Assembly: GCF_018881605.1 (NCBI RefSeq)
Contig: NZ_JACVPZ010000001.1
Location: 1,973,845 to 2,037,844 of the forward strand
Length of the DNA stretch: 64,000 bases
Direction of reading: 5' to 3'
Origin: Polynucleobacter sp. UB-Tiil-W10
GTDB lineage: Bacteria; Pseudomonadota; Gammaproteobacteria; Burkholderiales; Burkholderiaceae
Part shown: in pieces, positions 62,045 to 64,000 of the stretch
Layout: each line of letters opens with the position of its first letter
Position numbering within the stretch: position 1 is the stretch's first letter
Program-made: the position numbers and the translations under genes
Notes under the pieces: model-generated
Told to the model about the DNA's origin: nothing
Database searches by the model: none
Seen by the model: only the letters and a program-made list of their open reading frames with translations

Positions 62045-64000
62045 TTAACTCCAGTGGATCTTATCAACATGGTCAACAGTAAATACCTGTTTTCCATCGG
62101 CTGAATGAATCTCGACTGATGCAATCTTACCAGCATCAGCAGTGATATTCAGCGTATGACTATCGCCACTTGCAGGGGTAGCATGTCCATTTTGCACAGA
62201 ATAGACCCAATGATTATCACCTGTTTGCGCTGAATCGCTAACAAGCCCATTGCCGCCAGTGTTGATTTCTAGAGCATCAGTCCAGCTAACCTTGGACCCA
62301 CCATTATTGGATTGCTGACTCATTAAATCCATTGCAGTTGCATCTACGTGCTTGCCATCAATTGACTGAGAATCAATTGTTGCCACATTGTATTGTTGCA
62401 ACTTACCATCACCATGACCAAGAGTAAATTCAGAATGTGACGTGCCATTAGCATCAATATAGATGGTGCCTTTCAATGCATCATTCTCTGAGAAATTAAA
62501 GTTATCAGAGAAATGAAGTTGATAGCCAGATTGCTCCATATCATGCGTTACGGTATACGAATATGTATGATCAGAAGAGTTCACAGCTTTATGGAGATCG
62601 CCCCAACTCTTAATTTCATCAGAAACGTTTCCATCACTTACAACGTGAACTTGATCGGCACCGTCCATCTTATCAACCTGGAACGCACTATAAAGACTTG
62701 CATTTTTAGCGACAGTTAAGTCTTCAAAATTTCCACCAGTCATCACATCAGCAGAATCACCAGACTTGAGGTGCACCAATGATTCGACTTTAATAGTGAC
62801 AGTTTCTCCATGCGCCTCGTCTACACTTAATGCAGTGAATGTAATATGCTTGTCTGCTCCAGCTCCTGAAACTGTAACGCCGCCCTCGTTAGAGGAAGAT
62901 GCGCCAAGTGAAACATACTTATATGTTTCAGTATGGGTCTGGCCAATATCAGTCTCAATAAGAACCTTAGCGTACACACTGTGCAGTAAATCAGAGCTAA
63001 CGCTAGAACCTGTATGTACGTTCAGGGTGTACTTGAGATCCCCATCATCAACAATAGTATTTTGGTGCTGGAGCGAGACAGTAACGGCATGAGTATTTTC
63101 ATGGCCGGCCTTATCTAAGCCATCACGGTTATAACCATTTTTATCAAAACCATCTTGGTTATAGCCTTCATGGTCATACCCATTTACATAACCAGTAAGT
63201 TTGTACTCGGATTTGGTGTGACCAAACTGGTCCTTGCCATCATGATCATAGCCATCATGATCATAGCCTTTATTATCGTAACCATTTTTGTAATCGTCAC
63301 GGAAATTGCCGCGCTTATCTAGGTTGTAACGATCATAACCTTCATGGTCATAACCATCTTTAGCATAGCCTGTATCTTTATAGTCATCGCGAGTATGACC
63401 GTAGTCGTCTTTACCATCGCGGCCATAAGATTCTCTATCTTTGCCATCATGGTTGTAGCCTTCGTGGTCATAGCCATTTACATAGCCATCGCCTGCTTTA
63501 TAGTCATCGCGAGTATGACCGTAGTCGTCTTTACCATCGCGGCCATAAGATTCTCTATCTTTGCCATCATGGTTGTAGCCTTCGTGGTCATAGCCATTTA
63601 CATAGCCATCGCCTGCTCTATAGTCATCGCGAGTATGACCGTAGTCGTCTTTACCATCGCGGCCATAAGATTCTCTATCTTTGCCATCATGGTTGTAGCC
63701 TTCGTGGTCATAGCCATTTACATAGCCATCGCCTGCTTTATAGTCATCGCGAGTATGACCGTAGTCGTCTTTACCATCGCGGCCATAAGATTCTCTATCT
63801 TTGCCATCATGGTTGTAGCCTTCGTGGTCATAGCCATTTACATAGCCATCGCCTGCTCTATAGTCATCGCGAGTATGACCGTAGTCGTCTTTACCATCGC
63901 GGCCATAAGATTCTCTATCTTTGCCATCATGGTTGTAGCCTTCGTGGTCATAGCCATTTACATAGCCATCGCCTGCTTTATAGTCATCGCGAGTATGACC
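62045..64000 (-). CDS. Large Gly/Asp/Tyr-rich repeat protein, C-terminal part (5' end beyond window)
   Basis: 651 codons of an open frame that enters from the right edge without a stop. The first about 210 residues visible are a 40-residue tandem repeat built from words like GYDHEGYNHDGKD and RDGKDDYGHTRDDY; it then degenerates (GYDNKGYDHDGYDHDG, GYNQDGFDKNGYNRDG) and ends at DKAGHENTHAV. A non-repetitive beta-rich domain of about 310 residues follows (VSLQHQNTIVDDGDLKYTL, then many Thr/Ser/Asp/His and no Cys) ending VDHVDKIHWS. The composition fits a secreted or surface matrix/adhesin protein with possible metal or Ca binding; no known C-terminal secretion signal is clear. GTG 62977 is not the start, since the frame continues. 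Confidence 0.78.
   Translation of the reverse strand, partial: GHTRDDYKAGDGYVNGYDHEGYNHDGKDRESYGRDGKDDYGHTRDDYRAGDGYVNGYDHEGYNHDGKDRESYGRDGKDDYGHTRDDYKAGDGYVNGYDHEGYNHDGKDRESYGRDGKDDYGHTRDDYRAGDGYVNGYDHEGYNHDGKDRESYGRDGKDDYGHTRDDYKAGDGYVNGYDHEGYNHDGKDRESYGRDGKDDYGHTRDDYKDTGYAKDGYDHEGYDRYNLDKRGNFRDDYKNGYDNKGYDHDGYDHDGKDQFGHTKSEYKLTGYVNGYDHEGYNQDGFDKNGYNRDGLDKAGHENTHAVTVSLQHQNTIVDDGDLKYTLNVHTGSSVSSDLLHSVYAKVLIETDIGQTHTETYKYVSLGASSSNEGGVTVSGAGADKHITFTALSVDEAHGETVTIKVESLVHLKSGDSADVMTGGNFEDLTVAKNASLYSAFQVDKMDGADQVHVVSDGNVSDEIKSWGDLHKAVNSSDHTYSYTVTHDMEQSGYQLHFSDNFNFSENDALKGTIYIDANGTSHSEFTLGHGDGKLQQYNVATIDSQSIDGKHVDATAMDLMSQQSNNGGSKVSWTDALEINTGGNGLVSDSAQTGDNHWVYSVQNGHATPASGDSHTLNITADAGKIASVEIHSADGKQVFTVDHVDKIHWS
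63376..64000 (-). repeat. Tandem array of 120-bp coding repeats with 240-bp higher-order period
   Basis: Units begin at 63481, 63601, 63721, 63841 and 63961 (last one cut by the edge), and 105 bases of a further unit are at 63376-63480. Full units are identical except one position (63498, 63618, 63738, 63858, 63978) that alternates T, C, T, C, T, changing Lys to Arg in DYKAGDG/DYRAGDG. The unit keeps frame (40 codons). Confidence 0.95.

Noticed and set aside
63376..64000. Regular 120-bp repetition considered as a CRISPR array or satellite DNA
   Set aside because: Units are directly adjacent without unique spacers, keep a 40-codon open frame and join a coding region; it is a protein repeat.

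Overview
The window reads as chromosomal DNA of a small-genome, AT-leaning betaproteobacterium. By eye most genes are roughly 40-45% GC, genes are tightly packed with frequent 4-bp stop/start overlaps, and the mix (beta-type type IV pilus genes, a CHASE2 adenylate cyclase, tRNA-Ser(TGA), pgi plus phosphomannomutase) fits a freshwater Burkholderiaceae such as Polynucleobacter. That genus is an inference; no marker gene here proves it.

Layout. 1-2.4 kb: a cut-off FMN-reductase-like gene and a two-gene chorismate-to-anthranilate (or aminodeoxychorismate) synthase pair. 2.5-9.7 kb: accessory genes, namely an alkylsulfatase-like metallo-hydrolase, an outer-membrane barrel, a decayed tRNA-Lys piece, a DUF1254/DUF1214 lipoprotein, one clearly GC-richer orphan gene, tRNA-Ser and an FAD oxidoreductase. 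9.8-14.4 kb: pgi, a phosphohexomutase and an unusual substrate-binding-protein/TRIC-channel fusion. 14.4-32.8 kb: one long minus-strand type IV pilus locus holding the major pilin, minor pilins, prepilin peptidase, PilT, PilY1, fused PilM-PilN, fused PilO-PilP, a MshL-type secretin, PilB and PilC, with a lytic transglycosylase and a cyclic-nucleotide-gated-type MscS channel at its end. 33-35 kb: a regulatory island with two PilZ proteins and a LuxR-type regulator that lacks the usual phospho-acceptor Asp. 35-43.4 kb: a Flp/Tad pilus operon. 43.6-55.1 kb: five large multi-spanning GT-C-like membrane proteins and a GT2 dolichol-phosphate-mannose-synthase-like enzyme, interrupted by a TadG-like protein and a third PilZ protein. 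55.2-61.9 kb: a second-messenger block (diguanylate cyclase, PhnD-like binding protein, MBL/double cNMP-binding protein, divergent CHASE2 adenylate cyclase). 62-64 kb: the C-terminal part of a large protein with a near-perfect 40-residue tandem repeat, running off the window.

How it fits together. Two pilus systems sit back to back, with c-di-GMP receptors (PilZ), a DNA-binding regulator, a c-di-GMP synthase and a cAMP synthase nearby. I found a shared 16-bp dyad, TAGT-N8-ACTA, twice upstream of the major type IV pilin, once at the LuxR-type regulator, and upstream of the PilZ/TadG pair, with close variants there and upstream of the Flp pilin. This suggests one regulon covering both pili with the LuxR-type protein as the candidate binder. 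The GT-C/GT2 genes may glycosylate surface structures such as the pilins, but that is inferred from location and fold only. Start codons were moved from the longest reading frame where a signal peptide, Shine-Dalgarno sequence or operon spacing argued for it.
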